DNA from: Pseudomonas putida W15Oct28
Lineage (GTDB): Bacteria; Pseudomonadota; Gammaproteobacteria; Pseudomonadales; Pseudomonadaceae
Length of the DNA stretch: 64,000 nucleotides
Assembly: GCF_000708715.2 (NCBI RefSeq)
Contig: NZ_JENB01000005.1
Coordinates: forward strand, 62,001-126,000
Direction of reading: 5' to 3'
The notes beneath the pieces were generated by a model that ran no database searches, was not told where the DNA came from, and was given only the letters and a program-made list of their open reading frames with translations. Both the position numbers and the translations under genes were made by a program. Within the stretch, counting starts at the first letter, position 1; each line of letters begins with the position of its first letter. Shown here piece after piece: positions 18,700 through 29,754 of this stretch.

Positions 18700-19095
18700 A
18701 TGCACCCGATGAGAGCCCTTCGCCAGTACCAGAAGGTCAATTCCCACGCCCAAATTTCCGAAGCCACTCCGCACCGCCTGGTGCAAATGCTGATGGAGGG
18801 CTCGCTCGATCGCATGGCTCAGGCGAAGGGCGCCATTACTCGCGGCGATGTCGCGCAGAAGGGGCTGATGCTGGGCAAGGCCATCGACATCATCGGCGGC
18901 CTGCGTGAGGGGCTGGACAAGGAAAAGACCGACAACCCGGACGAGCTGGATCGCCTCGACAGCCTGTACGACTACATGGCGCGTCGCCTGACCCAAGCCA
19001 ACCTGCACAGCGACCCAGCCATGATCGACGAAGTCGCCCAGCTGATGATCACCGTCAAAAGCGGCTGGGATGCCATCGCCTCCGCCGAGCAATAA
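18700..19095 (+). CDS. fliS: Flagellin export chaperone FliS
   Basis: This 131-aa helical protein binds the C-terminus of FliC before export. The conserved MRALRQYQKVNSHAQISEATPHRLVQMLMEGSLDRMAQAKGAI N-terminal block and the DSLYDYMARRLTQANLHSDPAMIDEVAQLM segment identify FliS. A GAGGATCCC site precedes the ATG. The gene lies 79 nt after fliD and 14 nt before the fliT-like gene. Confidence 0.95.
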   Translation: MHPMRALRQYQKVNSHAQISEATPHRLVQMLMEGSLDRMAQAKGAITRGDVAQKGLMLGKAIDIIGGLREGLDKEKTDNPDELDRLDSLYDYMARRLTQANLHSDPAMIDEVAQLMITVKSGWDAIASAEQ

Positions 19096-19109
19096 CCCAA
19101 GGAGTTCCC

Positions 19110-19403
19110 ATGAGCGCGTTGCAGCAAATCGAAGACACCCGTCAGGCCCTGAGCGAGGCCCTGCAAGCGCGCGACTGGGCGGCCATCGGTGAGCTGGACC
19201 TGGCTTGTCGTGCGTTGATGGATGAAGTGCTGCAGGAAGCGCAAGAAGATGAAGCGGCTGTACGGGCCAACCTAGAGGCCTTGATGGCGGTTTATCGTCA
19301 GCTGATCGACGTTGCAAGTGATGAGCGTCAATCCTTGGTCACGCAAATGTCGTCTATCAACCAAGCGAAACACGCCACAAAGGTATACCATCTGTTCAGC
19401 TGA
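19110..19403 (+). CDS. fliT: FliT-like flagellar chaperone
   Basis: This 97-aa all-helical protein is the probable FliD chaperone by position (directly after fliS, preceded by AAGGAG) and by character. It contains long amphipathic helices rich in Glu, Ala, Leu and Gln, and residues ALQARDWAAIGELDLACRALMDEV resemble the FliT family. Sequence conservation in FliT is weak, so the symbol rests largely on gene order. The following 171 nt up to fleQ contain no gene. TTGACT elements around 19437-19465 could belong to a vegetative fleQ promoter, but I cannot fix one. Confidence 0.75.
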   Translation: MSALQQIEDTRQALSEALQARDWAAIGELDLACRALMDEVLQEAQEDEAAVRANLEALMAVYRQLIDVASDERQSLVTQMSSINQAKHATKVYHLFS

Positions 19404-19574
19404 AGCTGGGCACGATTGCAACGTTTCGGCGCCATTAATTTGACTGCCTTTAAGTTTTTGACTTTACTAGTGGCTGTTCTCGAATTTCAGACGTCCGAAC
19501 ACTGACCATTCAGTCGGAATGATGTCGAGCATGCCCCTGCAGGGCGGCGATATGACTAGGGAAGTTGCTATTGC

Positions 19575-21050
<1,476 letters not shown>

Positions 21051-21096
21051 TGGTTGGGCGGGGTGTTCGCCTTGGGTTTGGCGGTTGGGCGGAAAT

Positions 21097-21304
21097 CGAG
21101 CGCCGCCCGCGCGGCGCTTCGCGGGACAAGCCCGCTCCCACATTTGTTGCAACGTTGGCTCAATTTCTGAGTTGGCACTGCTGCCGCCCCACATGCCTCA
21201 AGTAGTGCACCAAGGCTGACAACGCCACTCTCACAGGCATGGCCACGTTGCAACAAATGTGGGAGTGGGCTTGCCCCGCGAAGCGCCGCGCGGGCGGCGC
21301 TCGG
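21097..21304. repeat. Long inverted repeat containing a REP pair
   Basis: Two arms of about 60 nt, inverted and nearly identical, flank an 85-nt spacer. Each arm holds the usual GCGGG..CCCGCTCCCACA REP core, extended on one side by CGAGCGCCGCCCGCGCGGCG and on the other by TTTGTTGCAACGTTGG. It occupies most of the 394-nt fleQ-fleS gap. Confidence 0.85.
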
Positions 21305-21374
21305 TCTTACAGGCGCAGAGAGTGCCGAGGCAAGCACCGCCATAATCCTCAAGGCATGCAGTAAGTCCCCATCT

Positions 21375-21392
21375 CCGGCACGGCTATTGCTA
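21375..21392 (+). promoter_or_regulatory. Sigma-54 promoter of fleSR
   Basis: CCGGCACGGCTATTGCTA carries GGCAC and TTGC with 12-nt GG-to-GC spacing, about 53 nt before fleS. fleSR is known to be FleQ/RpoN-dependent in P. aeruginosa. Confidence 0.8.
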
Positions 21393-21444
21393 CACCGCTG
21401 GCAACACACCGTTTTTATGACGGTCAGCCACGCGAGAGAGCACG

Positions 21445-22662
21445 ATGCCCCAGGTCGCCCACCTAACCCGAGCCCCCAATCAGCAGGGGCAAACCCCGGT
21501 CGAGCAGGACAGCCACCAGGGTATCGAGCAAGCCTTCGCCCTGTTCAACCAGGTGTCCAGCCAGCTGAGCCAGTCCTACAGCCTGCTCGAAGCCCGGGTC
21601 AGTGAGCTCAAGGGCGAGTTGGCCGTGGTCAGTGCCCAGCGCATCGAAGAACTCAGCGAAAAGGAACGCCTGGCCAACCGCCTGCAGAACCTGCTGGACC
21701 TGCTGCCTGGCGGGGTGATCGTGATCGATGGCCATGGCCTTGTACGTGAAGCCAACCCGGCTGCCTGCGAACTGCTTGGCGAGCCGCTGATCGGCGAATT
21801 GTGGCGCCAGGTGATCGCCCGCAGCTTTGCGCCGCGCAAGGACGATGGCCATGAAATCTCGCTGCGCGACGGCCGCCGGCTGTCCATCGCCACCCGCTCG
21901 CTGGATGCCGAGCCCGGCCAGCTGGTGCTGCTCAACGACCTGACTGAAACCCGTCGCCTGCAAGACCAGCTGGCCCGCCACGAGCGCCTGTCGTCGCTGG
22001 GGCGCATGGTCGCCTCGCTGGCCCACCAAATCCGTACGCCGCTGTCGGCCGCCATGCTCTACGCCAGCCACCTGGCCGATAGCGAGCAACAGCTGAGCGC
22101 AGAAACCCGTCAGCGCTTTGCCGGTACCCTGAAAGAGCGCCTGCACGAACTGGAGCATCAGGTGCGCGACATGCTGGTGTTCGCCCGTGGCGAGCTGCCG
22201 CTGGGTGATCGGGTGACCCCGAAAGCCTTGTTCCAGGCCCTGCAGCAGGCGGCCCAGGCCCACGTGCAGGGGCACACCGTGCGCTGGCAGTGCGACAGCC
22301 ACCTGGGGGAGCTGTTGTGCAACCGCGACACGTTGGTCGGCGCCTTGCTCAACCTGATCGAAAATGCCCTGCAGGCCAGTGACGGCCCGGCGCGCTTGAA
22401 GGTGCACCTGTTCCGTCGCGAGCTCACCCTGTACCTGTGTGTCAGTGACGCCGGCAGCGGCATTGCCGCCGAGTTGTTGGCACGCCTGGGCGAGCCGTTC
22501 CTCACCACCAAGGCCACTGGCACCGGCCTCGGTCTGGCGGTGGTCAAGGCTGTGGTGCGTGCGCACCAGGGCGCTATCAGCCTGCGCTCGAAGGTGGGCC
22601 GAGGCACCTGTGTGCGGGTAGAACTGCCGTTGATCGATGGGCAATTGGCGGAGGGGGTGTAA
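21445..22662 (+). CDS. fleS: Two-component sensor histidine kinase FleS
   Basis: This 405-aa kinase is predicted to be soluble, with no membrane segment. A coiled coil (about residues 30-85) leads into a PAS domain (LLDLLPGGVIVIDGHGLVREANPAACELLGE, about 86-180). The dimerisation/H box LAHQIRTPLSAAML follows, with His194. The ATPase domain has NLIENALQAS, DAGSGI and TKATGTGLGLAVVKAVV. It phosphorylates FleR. The stop and the fleR start overlap as TAATG. Confidence 0.96.
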   Translation: MPQVAHLTRAPNQQGQTPVEQDSHQGIEQAFALFNQVSSQLSQSYSLLEARVSELKGELAVVSAQRIEELSEKERLANRLQNLLDLLPGGVIVIDGHGLVREANPAACELLGEPLIGELWRQVIARSFAPRKDDGHEISLRDGRRLSIATRSLDAEPGQLVLLNDLTETRRLQDQLARHERLSSLGRMVASLAHQIRTPLSAAMLYASHLADSEQQLSAETRQRFAGTLKERLHELEHQVRDMLVFARGELPLGDRVTPKALFQALQQAAQAHVQGHTVRWQCDSHLGELLCNRDTLVGALLNLIENALQASDGPARLKVHLFRRELTLYLCVSDAGSGIAAELLARLGEPFLTTKATGTGLGLAVVKAVVRAHQGAISLRSKVGRGTCVRVELPLIDGQLAEGV

Positions 22663-24017
22663 TGGCAATCAAGGTGCTGCTGGTCGAGGACGACCGCGTA
22701 TTGCGCCAGGCGCTGGGCGATACCCTGGAAATCGGCGGTTTCGCCTACCAGGCAGTTGGCAGTGCCGAAGAAGCGCTGGAGGCGGTGCTGGATGATGCCT
22801 TCAGCCTGGTGGTCAGCGATGTGAATATGCCTGGCATGGACGGGCATCAGTTGTTGAGCCAGTTGCGCCGCCAGCAACCCCAGCTGCCGGTACTGTTGAT
22901 GACGGCGCACGCCGCCGTTGAACGAGCTGTCGAAGCCATGCGCCAAGGTGCTGCCGACTATCTGGTCAAACCGTTCGAGCCAAAGGCGCTGCTCAGCCTG
23001 GTTGAGCGCCATGCGGCCGGTCGGGTGTCTGCTGACGAGGGCCCGGTGGCCTGCGAGCCGGCCAGCCGGCAGTTGCTGGAGCTGGCCGCGCGCGTGGCGC
23101 GCAGTGATTCGACCGTGCTTATTTCCGGTGAATCCGGCACCGGCAAGGAGGTGCTGGCGCGCTACATTCACCAGCAGTCGCCGCGGGCCGCGCAGCCCTT
23201 TGTGGCGATCAACTGCGCGGCCATCCCCGACAATATGCTTGAGGCCACCCTGTTCGGCCACGAGAAGGGTGCCTTCACAGGCGCTATCGCCGCCCAGGCT
23301 GGCAAGTTCGAGCAGGCTGAAGGCGGCACCCTGCTGCTCGACGAAATCTCGGAAATGCCCATGGCCTTGCAGGCCAAGTTGCTGCGCGTGCTGCAGGAGC
23401 GCGAGGTGGAGCGGGTCGGCGGGCGCAAGCCCATCAGCCTTGATATCCGCGTGCTGGCCACCACCAACCGTGACTTGGCCGGCGAAGTGGCAGCAGGGCG
23501 CTTCCGTGAAGACTTGTATTACCGCCTGTCGGTGTTCCCCCTGGCCTGGTGCCCGCTGCGTGAGCGCCCGGGCGACATCCTGCAGCTGGCCGAGCGCCTG
23601 CTGACGCGCCACGTGGCCAAGATGAAGCACGCCCCGGTGCGCCTGTCGCCGCAGGCGCGGGCCTGCCTGCAGGCTTACGCCTGGCCGGGCAACGTGCGTG
23701 AACTGGACAACGCCCTGCAGCGGGCGCTGATCCTGCAGCAGGGTGGGGTGATCGAGGCGGCGGATTTCTGTCTGGCAGGCGCCATTCCATTGTCAGCTAG
23801 CACCGAGCCATCAACTGAAGTGTCAGCCGAGGCCAGCGGGCTGGGCGATGACATGCGCCGCCATGAGTACCAGATGATCATCGACACCCTGCGCGCCGAG
23901 CGCGGTCGGCGCAAAGAAGCGGCCGAACGCCTGGGCATCAGCCCGCGCACCTTGCGCTACAAGCTGGCGCAGATGCGCGATGCCGGGTTCGACGTCGAGG
24001 CCAGCCTGTTCGGCTAA
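22662..24017 (+). CDS. fleR: Two-component sigma-54 response regulator FleR
   Basis: This 451-aa NtrC-type activator has a receiver domain with phosphoacceptor Asp53 (VVSDVNMPGMDG) and Lys in VKPF. The AAA+ domain has [14 protein letters not shown] and TLLLDEISEM. The C-terminal Fis-type HTH ends RKEAAERLGISPRTLRYKLAQMRD. It activates the later sigma-54 flagellar operons together with FleS. It starts inside the fleS stop codon, so expression is coupled. A REP pair follows. Confidence 0.96.
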   Translation: MAIKVLLVEDDRVLRQALGDTLEIGGFAYQAVGSAEEALEAVLDDAFSLVVSDVNMPGMDGHQLLSQLRRQQPQLPVLLMTAHAAVERAVEAMRQGAADYLVKPFEPKALLSLVERHAAGRVSADEGPVACEPASRQLLELAARVARSDSTVLISGESGTGKEVLARYIHQQSPRAAQPFVAINCAAIPDNMLEATLFGHEKGAFTGAIAAQAGKFEQAEGGTLLLDEISEMPMALQAKLLRVLQEREVERVGGRKPISLDIRVLATTNRDLAGEVAAGRFREDLYYRLSVFPLAWCPLRERPGDILQLAERLLTRHVAKMKHAPVRLSPQARACLQAYAWPGNVRELDNALQRALILQQGGVIEAADFCLAGAIPLSASTEPSTEVSAEASGLGDDMRRHEYQMIIDTLRAERGRRKEAAERLGISPRTLRYKLAQMRDAGFDVEASLFG

Positions 24018-24042
24018 CTCAAACCCCAAATGCTGCGCAATC

Positions 24043-24163
24043 CCTGTAGGAGCGGCCTTGTGTCGCGATAGGGCCGCAACGCGGCCCCGGCATTATCGGC
24101 GGCGAAGCTGAAATCTGGGGCCGCTCTGCGGCCCTATCGCGACACAAGGCCGCTCCTACAGGG
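24043..24163. repeat. REP pair (BIME), GCTCCTACAGG type
   Basis: Inverted REP units (TGTAGGAGCGGCCTTGTGTC and complement) follow fleR in the 259-nt gap to fliE. Confidence 0.85.
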
Positions 24164-24198
24164 GCCGGCGCAAACACAGAAGGCTTTGCTATCGAAGG

Positions 24199-24216
24199 CT
24201 GGCACCTTTGTTGCTT
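24199..24216 (+). promoter_or_regulatory. Sigma-54 promoter of fliE operon
   Basis: CTGGCACCTTTGTTGCTT matches TGGCAC-N5-TTGC with 12-nt spacing, about 60 nt upstream of fliE. Confidence 0.85.
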
Positions 24217-24276
24217 TACGTAGGCTATTCGCCGCATGAGTGTCAAAAAAATGCGGCCGCAGGAGAGAGAAGGGTC

Positions 24277-24609
24277 ATGAGCCAAGGTGTTGAATTCAAT
24301 CGTCTGATGCTGGACATGCGGGCCATGCAGGCCGATGCCATGTCGCTGCCCAAGGTCACCGCTGCCCCCGAGCTGGCGCCGGGGCAGAGTACCTTTGCCG
24401 ACATGCTTGGCCAGGCCATCGGCAAGGTGCATGAGACCCAGCAGGCGTCGACCCAGCTGGCCAATGCCTTCGAGATCGGCAAAAGTGGCGTCGACCTGAC
24501 CGACGTGATGGTCGCTTCGCAAAAGGCCAGCGTGTCGATGCAGGCCATGACCCAGGTACGCAACAAGCTGGTCCAGGCGTACCAGGACATCATGCAGATG
24601 CCGGTTTGA
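24277..24609 (+). CDS. fliE: Flagellar hook-basal body complex protein FliE
   Basis: This 110-aa protein joins the MS ring to the rod. It has the conserved [23 protein letters not shown] and C-terminal [32 protein letters not shown]. An upstream in-frame start is rejected: the ATG at 24277 has AGGAGAGAGAAGGG just before it and gives the normal length. It is first in the fliEFG transcript, 15 nt before fliF. Confidence 0.96.
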   Translation: MSQGVEFNRLMLDMRAMQADAMSLPKVTAAPELAPGQSTFADMLGQAIGKVHETQQASTQLANAFEIGKSGVDLTDVMVASQKASVSMQAMTQVRNKLVQAYQDIMQMPV

Positions 24610-24624
24610 GGACGGACGTAGACC

Positions 24625-26403
24625 ATGGCTGAAGCAGTCGTCGACAACGCCCCCGCCAAGACTGGCTCGGCAGCGGCCAAGCGCCCGCTGCCAGGTATGT
24701 CGTTCCTGGAAAACATCTCGCAGATGCCCATGCTGCGCCAAGTCGGCCTCATGGTCGGCCTGGCGGCCAGCGTGGCCATCGGCTTTGCCGTGGTGCTGTG
24801 GTCGCAACAACCCGATTACCGTCCGCTGTACGGCAGCCTGTCGGGCATGGACACCAAGCAGGTCATGGACACCCTGGGTGCTGCTGACATCCCCTATAAC
24901 GTTGAGCCCAACTCCGGTGCTCTGCTGGTCAAGGCCGACGACCTCTCCCGTGCGCGCCTGAAACTGGCGGCCGCCGGCGTGGCGCCCAGCGATGGCAATG
25001 TCGGTTTCGAACTGCTCGACAAGGAGCAGGGTCTGGGCACCAGCCAGTTCATGGAAGCCACTCGCTACCGCCGCAGCCTGGAAGGTGAGCTGGCGCGTAC
25101 CGTTTCCAGCCTGAACAACGTCAAGGCCGCACGCGTGCACCTGGCCATCCCGAAAAGCTCGGTGTTCGTGCGCGACGACCGCAAGCCTAGCGCCTCGGTA
25201 CTGGTCGAGCTGTACCCGGGCCGTGCCCTGGAATCGGGTCAGGTGTCGGCCATCGTCAACCTGGTGGCGACCAGTGTGCCGGAGCTGGACAAATCCCAGG
25301 TCACCGTGGTCGACCAGAAGGGTAACTTGCTGTCCGAGCAACTGCAGGACTCTGCTCTGACCGAGGCCGGCAAGCAGTACGACTACAGCCGCCGCATGGA
25401 AAGCATGCTTACCCAGCGTGTGCGCAACATCCTGCAACCCGTGCTGGGCAATGACCGATACAAGGCCGAAGTGTCTGCCGACCTGGACTTCAGTGCCGTC
25501 GAGTCGACTGCCGAGCAGTTCAACCCCGACCAGCCAGCGCTGCGCAGCGAACAGTCGGTTGATGAACAACGTGCCAGCAGCCAAGGCCCGCAAGGCGTGC
25601 CTGGCGCGCTGAGCAACCAGCCGCCCGGCGCCGCTTCGGCACCGCAAACCACCGGTGGCGCCGCTACCCCGGCTGCGGCCATCCAGCCTGGCCAACCGCT
25701 GGTGGATGCCAACGGCCAGCAGGTCATGGACCCGGCCACCGGCCAGCCGATGCTCGCGCCGTACCCGTCGGACAAACGCCAGCAAAGCACCAAGAACTTC
25801 GAGCTGGACCGCTCCATCAGCCACACCCGCCAGCAGCAGGGGCGCATGACCCGCCTGTCGGTGGCGGTGGTAGTGGACGACCAGGTCAAGATCGACCCGG
25901 CCACCGGCAATACCAGCCGTGCGCCGTGGGCTGCCGAAGACCTGGCGCGCTTCACTCGCCTGGTGCAGGACGCGGTCGGCTTCGATGCCAGCCGTGGTGA
26001 CAGCGTGACGGTGATCAACGTGCCATTTGCCGCCGACCGCGGCGAAGAAATTGCCGATATCGCCTTCTATCAGCAGCCGTGGTTCTGGGACATCGTCAAG
26101 CAAGTGCTGGGCGTGGTGTTCATCCTGGTGCTGGTGTTCGGCGTGCTGCGGCCGGTGCTCAACAACATCACAGGGGGCGGCAAGCAGGCTGCTTCTGATA
26201 GCGACATGGAGCTGGGCGGCATGGTGGGGTTGGATGGCGAACTGGCCAACGACCGCGTCAGCCTGGGTGGCCCTACAAGCATTCTGCTGCCTAGCCCGAG
26301 CGAGGGTTATGAGGCACAGCTCAACGCAATCAAAGGCCTGGTGGCCGAAGACCCGGGCCGTGTAGCCCAGGTCGTCAAAGACTGGATCAACGCCGATGAG
26401 TGA
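24625..26403 (+). CDS. fliF: Flagellar MS-ring protein FliF
   Basis: This 592-aa inner-membrane protein forms the MS ring, the first structure assembled. Its first membrane segment is near residues 38-58 (LMVGLAASVAIGFAVVLWS). The large periplasmic ring-building region follows (YNVEPNSGALLVKADDLSRARLKLAAAGV, FMEATRYRRSLEGELARTV). The second membrane segment is WFWDIVKQVLGVVFILVLVFGVL (about residues 486-508). The cytoplasmic tail that binds FliG comes last. Its 3' end overlaps the fliG start by 8 nt. Confidence 0.97.
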   Translation: MAEAVVDNAPAKTGSAAAKRPLPGMSFLENISQMPMLRQVGLMVGLAASVAIGFAVVLWSQQPDYRPLYGSLSGMDTKQVMDTLGAADIPYNVEPNSGALLVKADDLSRARLKLAAAGVAPSDGNVGFELLDKEQGLGTSQFMEATRYRRSLEGELARTVSSLNNVKAARVHLAIPKSSVFVRDDRKPSASVLVELYPGRALESGQVSAIVNLVATSVPELDKSQVTVVDQKGNLLSEQLQDSALTEAGKQYDYSRRMESMLTQRVRNILQPVLGNDRYKAEVSADLDFSAVESTAEQFNPDQPALRSEQSVDEQRASSQGPQGVPGALSNQPPGAASAPQTTGGAATPAAAIQPGQPLVDANGQQVMDPATGQPMLAPYPSDKRQQSTKNFELDRSISHTRQQQGRMTRLSVAVVVDDQVKIDPATGNTSRAPWAAEDLARFTRLVQDAVGFDASRGDSVTVINVPFAADRGEEIADIAFYQQPWFWDIVKQVLGVVFILVLVFGVLRPVLNNITGGGKQAASDSDMELGGMVGLDGELANDRVSLGGPTSILLPSPSEGYEAQLNAIKGLVAEDPGRVAQVVKDWINADE

Positions 26404-27415
26404 TAACCGAGCCGTTACCGCCAAGCTGAGCCGCGTCGACAAGGCGGCGATCCTTCTGCTCTCGCTGGGCGAGACCGATGCGGCCCAGGTGCTGCGGCAC
26501 ATGGGCCCCAAGGAAGTGCAGCGAGTGGGTGTGGCCATGGCGCAGATGGGTAACGTGCACCGTGACCAGGTCGAGCAGGTGATGAGCGAGTTCGTCGACA
26601 TCGTCGGCGACCAGACCAGCCTGGGCGTGGGTTCCGATGCCTACATCCGCAAGATGCTCAACCAGGCGCTGGGCGAGGACAAGGCCAATGGCCTGGTCGA
26701 CCGCATCCTGTTGGGTGGCAACACCAGCGGCCTGGACAGCCTGAAGTGGATGGAGCCGCGCGCCGTAGCCGACGTGATCCGCTACGAGCACCCGCAGATC
26801 CAGGCCATCGTGGTCGCCTACCTCGACCCAGACCAGGCCGGTGAAGTGTTGAGCAACTTCGACCACAAGGTGCGCCTGGACATCGTCTTGCGCGTGTCGT
26901 CGCTGAATACCGTGCAGCCGGCGGCGCTGAAGGAATTGAACCAGATCCTCGAGAAGCAGTTCTCGGGCAACTCCAACGCCGCGCGCACCACCTTGGGCGG
27001 CATCAAGCGGGCTGCCGACATCATGAACTTCCTCGACAGCTCGGTGGAAGGTGCACTGATGGATGCGATCCGCGAAGTCGACAGCGACCTGTCGGAGCAG
27101 ATCGAAGACCTGATGTTCGTCTTCAACAACCTGGCCGACGTCGACGATCGTGGTATCCAGGCGCTGCTGCGCGAAGTGTCGTCCGACGTGCTGGTGGTGT
27201 CGCTCAAGGGCGCCGACGAGCGGGTCAAGGACAAGATTTTCAAGAACATGTCCAAGCGTGCCTCGGAACTGCTGCGCGACGACCTGGAGGCCAAGGGGCC
27301 GGTGCGGGTCAGCGACGTGGAAACGGCGCAGAAGGAAATCCTCACCATCGCCCGCCGCATGGCCGAGGCCGGCGAGATCGTGCTCGGCGGCAAGGGCGCC
27401 GAGGAAATGATCTAA
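26396..27415 (+). CDS. fliG: Flagellar motor switch protein FliG
   Basis: This 339-aa rotor protein couples torque from the stators and switching from FliM to the MS ring. Its N-terminus reads LSRVDKAAILLLSLGETDAAQVLRHM. The middle domain contains the EHPQ motif (YEHPQIQAI). The C-terminal torque helix region includes DLMFVFNNLADVDDRGIQALLREV and FKNMSKRASELLRDDLEAKGPVRVSDVE with its charged residues. It overlaps fliF by 8 nt. Confidence 0.97.
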   Translation: MSDNRAVTAKLSRVDKAAILLLSLGETDAAQVLRHMGPKEVQRVGVAMAQMGNVHRDQVEQVMSEFVDIVGDQTSLGVGSDAYIRKMLNQALGEDKANGLVDRILLGGNTSGLDSLKWMEPRAVADVIRYEHPQIQAIVVAYLDPDQAGEVLSNFDHKVRLDIVLRVSSLNTVQPAALKELNQILEKQFSGNSNAARTTLGGIKRAADIMNFLDSSVEGALMDAIREVDSDLSEQIEDLMFVFNNLADVDDRGIQALLREVSSDVLVVSLKGADERVKDKIFKNMSKRASELLRDDLEAKGPVRVSDVETAQKEILTIARRMAEAGEIVLGGKGAEEMI

Positions 27416-27448
27416 GGTCTTCGCGCTCTACAGGCCGACGCCGCACTT

Positions 27449-27567
27449 TGTAGGAGCGGCCTTGTGTCGCGAAAAGGGGCGCGTAGCGGCCCCAGATTTC
27501 AGCTTCGCCGCGGATATCGCCGGGGCTGCTTCGCAGCCCTTTCGCGACACAAGGCCGCTCCTACAAG
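27449..27567. repeat. REP pair (BIME), GCTCCTACAAG type
   Basis: Inverted units separate fliG from fliH, so fliH may be transcribed partly by read-through. No sigma-54 site is visible before fliH. Confidence 0.85.
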
Positions 27568-27608
27568 GGGGCGCGTTGGTTGCTGATGGCTTTTGAGTAC
27601 TTTAAAAC

Positions 27609-28403
27609 ATGTCCAGCAAAGAACATCACCCCAGCGACCTGATCCGTGCCCGCGACCTCGAGGGCGTGGACGTGTGGACGCTGCCCAGCTTCGACCCGCA
27701 GCCAGAGCCCGTACCCGAGCCTGAGCCGGAACCCGAGGTGGTCGAGGAAGAAATCGAGGAAGTGCCGCTGGAAGAAGTCCAGCCGCTGACCCTGGAAGAG
27801 CTCGAGGCCATCCGCCAGGAAGCCTACAACGAAGGTTTCGCCACCGGCGAGCGAGAGGGCTTTCACAGCACCCAGCTCAAGGTCCGCCAGGAAGCCGAAG
27901 TCGCCTTGAAGGCCAAGCTCGACAGCCTTGAGCAGCTGATGGCCAACCTGATGGAGCCGATCGCCGAGCAAGACACGCAGATCGAGAAAACCCTCGTACA
28001 CCTGGTGGCGCACATGACCCGCCAGGTGATCGGCCGCGAATTGCACAACGACTCCAGCCAGATTACCCAGGTGCTGCGCGAGGCACTGAAGCTGCTGCCC
28101 ATGGGCGCGGACAATATCCGCATCCACCTCAACCCGCAGGACTTCGAGCTGGCCAAGGCCCTGCGCGAACGCCACGAGGAAAACTGGCGGCTGCTGGAAG
28201 ACAGCGCACTGCTGCCGGGGGGCTGCCGTATCGAGACTGCCCATAGCCGCATCGACGCAACCATGGAAACGCGCATCGAGAAGACCGTGGCGCAGCTGTT
28301 CGACCAGTTGCACGACCATTCCCTGCACCCGGCGGCGCCAGACATGTCGGTAGACCTGGATGCCCCGGTCGAGCGTTCCGTGGAAAGCCCTGATGCACCT
28401 TAA
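27609..28403 (+). CDS. fliH: Flagellar export regulator FliH
   Basis: This 264-aa stator-like subunit binds the ATPase FliI. It has a strongly acidic, proline-rich segment (residues 35-60, [13 protein letters not shown] type). A GxxxG-like helical stretch ([15 protein letters not shown]) and a long alpha-helix follow. The C-terminal FliH/YscL-type domain includes [21 protein letters not shown] and [27 protein letters not shown]. It overlaps the fliI start by 11 nt. Confidence 0.94.
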   Translation: MSSKEHHPSDLIRARDLEGVDVWTLPSFDPQPEPVPEPEPEPEVVEEEIEEVPLEEVQPLTLEELEAIRQEAYNEGFATGEREGFHSTQLKVRQEAEVALKAKLDSLEQLMANLMEPIAEQDTQIEKTLVHLVAHMTRQVIGRELHNDSSQITQVLREALKLLPMGADNIRIHLNPQDFELAKALRERHEENWRLLEDSALLPGGCRIETAHSRIDATMETRIEKTVAQLFDQLHDHSLHPAAPDMSVDLDAPVERSVESPDAP

Positions 28404-29748
28404 ACGCACCAGCTTCGGCAAGCGCCTGGGCAGTTATGCCGAGGCCATCGAGCTGCCGGCCCAGCCCATCGTCGAAGGCCGCCTGCTGCGCATGGTCGGG
28501 CTCACCCTGGAGGCCGAAGGCCTGCGCGCCGCGGTGGGTAGCCGCTGCCTGGTGATCAACGACGACAGCTACCACCCGGTCCAGGTAGAAGCCGAAGTCA
28601 TGGGTTTTGCCGGGCCCAAGGTGTTCCTCATGCCGGTCGGCAGCATTGTCGGTATCGCCCCCGGCGCCCGGGTGGTGCCGCTGGATGACGGCGGCCGGCT
28701 GCCCATGGGCATGAGCATGCTCGGCCGGGTGCTGGACGGCGCTGGTCGTGCGCTGGATGGCAAGGGCGGGATGAAGGCCGAGGACTGGGTGCCGATGGAC
28801 GGCCCCGTGATCAACCCGCTCAACCGTGACCCCATCAGCAAGCCGCTGGACGTGGGCATCCGCAGTATCAATGGCCTGTTGACCGTCGGTCGCGGCCAGC
28901 GCCTGGGCCTGTTCGCCGGTACTGGCGTGGGTAAGTCGGTGTTGCTGGGTATGATGACCCGCTTCACCGAAGCCGAAATCATCGTGGTTGGCCTGATCGG
29001 TGAGCGGGGCCGTGAGGTGAAGGAATTCATCGAGCACATCCTGGGTGAAGAGGGCCTCAAGCGTTCGGTGGTGGTGGCTTCGCCTGCCGACGATGCGCCG
29101 CTGATGCGCCTGCGCGCTGCCATGTATTGCACGCGGATTGCCGAGTACTTCCGCGACAAGGGCAAGAACGTGCTGTTGCTGATGGACTCGCTCACCCGTT
29201 TCGCCCAGGCGCAGCGGGAAATTGCTTTGGCCATCGGTGAGCCGCCGGCCACCCGGGGTTACCCGCCGTCTGTATTCGCCAAGCTGCCCAAACTGGTGGA
29301 GCGGGCGGGCAATGGCGAGGCGGGTGGTGGTTCGATCACCGCGTTCTACACCGTGTTGTCCGAAGGTGACGACCAGCAGGACCCGATCGCCGACTCGGCG
29401 CGCGGTGTGCTCGACGGCCACTTTGTGCTGTCGCGCCGGCTGGCCGAAGAGGGCCATTACCCGGCCATCGACATCGAAGCCTCGATCAGCCGGGTGATGC
29501 CCCAGGTGGTCGATGCCGACCACTTGCGCCAGGCGCAGAAGTTCAAGCAACTGTGGTCGCGCCTGTCGCAAAGCCGCGACCTGATCAGCGTGGGCGCCTA
29601 TGTGGCCGGCGGCGACCCGGAAACCGACCTGGCCATTGCCTTGCAATCGAAGCTGGTGGAGTTTCTGCGCCAAGGCCTGCAGGAGAATGTGGGCATGGCG
29701 CAGAGCCGCGAACAGCTGGGGGCGATCTTCACGCCCCCGGCGGGCTGA
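28393..29748 (+). CDS. fliI: Flagellum-specific ATPase FliI
   Basis: This 451-aa ATPase energises substrate delivery to the flagellar export gate. It shows Walker [14 protein letters not shown], the catalytic-glutamate region [15 protein letters not shown], Walker [19 protein letters not shown] and the [14 protein letters not shown] segment typical of FliI/YscN. The ATG at 28393, inside the end of fliH, gives the standard N-terminus [12 protein letters not shown]. An earlier in-frame start would only extend into the overlap. Confidence 0.97.
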   Translation: MHLKRTSFGKRLGSYAEAIELPAQPIVEGRLLRMVGLTLEAEGLRAAVGSRCLVINDDSYHPVQVEAEVMGFAGPKVFLMPVGSIVGIAPGARVVPLDDGGRLPMGMSMLGRVLDGAGRALDGKGGMKAEDWVPMDGPVINPLNRDPISKPLDVGIRSINGLLTVGRGQRLGLFAGTGVGKSVLLGMMTRFTEAEIIVVGLIGERGREVKEFIEHILGEEGLKRSVVVASPADDAPLMRLRAAMYCTRIAEYFRDKGKNVLLLMDSLTRFAQAQREIALAIGEPPATRGYPPSVFAKLPKLVERAGNGEAGGGSITAFYTVLSEGDDQQDPIADSARGVLDGHFVLSRRLAEEGHYPAIDIEASISRVMPQVVDADHLRQAQKFKQLWSRLSQSRDLISVGAYVAGGDPETDLAIALQSKLVEFLRQGLQENVGMAQSREQLGAIFTPPAG

Positions 29749-29754
29749 TAGGCC

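Noticed and set aside
19404..19574. Sigma-54 site upstream of fleQ (GGGCACGATTGC near 19409)
   Set aside because: GG and GC are only about 9 nt apart, which does not fit RpoN spacing; fleQ is sigma-70-dependent in P. aeruginosa.
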